DNA of 6,239 bases from Bacteroidales bacterium. Its GTDB lineage: Bacteria; Bacteroidota; Bacteroidia; Bacteroidales; PUMT01. The position numbers and the translations under genes are program-made. Shown one piece after another: positions 6,177-6,239 of the stretch; positions within the stretch are counted from its first letter, which is position 1, and each line of letters opens with the position of its first letter. Where the stretch lies: the NCBI GenBank assembly GCA_007132365.1, contig SLOS01000264.1, forward strand, positions 1-6,239, given 5' to 3'. The notes under the pieces are model-generated. The model was not told where the DNA came from, made no database searches, and was given only the letters and a program-made list of their open reading frames with translations.

Positions 6177-6239
6177 TTACAGTCGGAAACACTTCGTTTT
6201 CACATGAATTTTTTTCATCTTGATTGTGTGTATTTTAAG

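Larger units (their letters stand above)
6117..6239. other. AT-rich upstream region without a recognised gene
   Basis: Apart from the ribosome site and the twin repeats listed separately, nothing here is recognised as coding or RNA on either strand. A minor inverted repeat, ATGAA (6204-6208) with TTCAT (6214-6218), is too short to interpret. The region is probably the regulatory upstream DNA of the minus-strand genes and perhaps also of a gene beyond the right edge. Confidence 0.5.

Noticed and set aside
6186..6218. Small inverted repeats near the right edge
   Set aside because: Stems are 4-5 bp, AT-rich and imperfect; they are expected by chance in this composition.

Overview
The window looks like chromosomal DNA from a member of the Bacteroidota; the order cannot be fixed from this sequence. 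The evidence is a citrate synthase of the mitochondrial-like type, a giant two-component-style sensor with paired seven-bladed propellers and a Y_Y_Y domain (an architecture typical of Bacteroidota), gene starts mostly lacking a Shine-Dalgarno sequence, and a good match to the Bacteroidota promoter pattern TTTG-N18-TAnnTTTG. No mobile element, CRISPR array, tRNA or rRNA was seen.

Layout, left to right. 1-741 (+): 3' part of a citrate synthase gene, open at the left edge, closed by a strong intrinsic terminator at 760-787. 861 or 945 to 4265 (+): one large gene for a membrane-spanning sensor phosphatase, made of a signal sequence, 14 propeller blades, Y_Y_Y, one membrane helix, a coiled coil and a cytoplasmic SpoIIE/PP2C-type phosphatase. 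4266-4269: a 4-base gap to a convergent gene. 4270-6024 (-): a hybrid histidine-kinase-like protein with six membrane helices, an H-box, an ATPase domain that has lost its ATP-binding motifs, and an intact receiver. 6021-6116 (-): a previously easy-to-miss 31-codon ORF with an AGGAG ribosome site, whose TGA stop overlaps the ATG of the kinase-like gene (ATGA). 6117-6239: AT-rich upstream DNA holding two near-identical 13-bp palindrome-centred repeats 25 bp apart.

How they may work together: the citrate synthase is a housekeeping TCA-cycle gene and is insulated from the rest by its terminator. The two signalling genes face each other. One should dephosphorylate a Ser/Thr-phosphorylated partner (typically an anti-sigma-factor antagonist) in response to a periplasmic ligand. 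The other keeps phospho-acceptor sites (H211, D512) but seems unable to bind ATP, so it may be a relay, phosphatase or scaffold fed by another kinase. A functional link between the two is suggested only by adjacency and is not proven.

The points most worth a second look are the coupled small ORF, the degenerate kinase core, and the twin repeats upstream of both.
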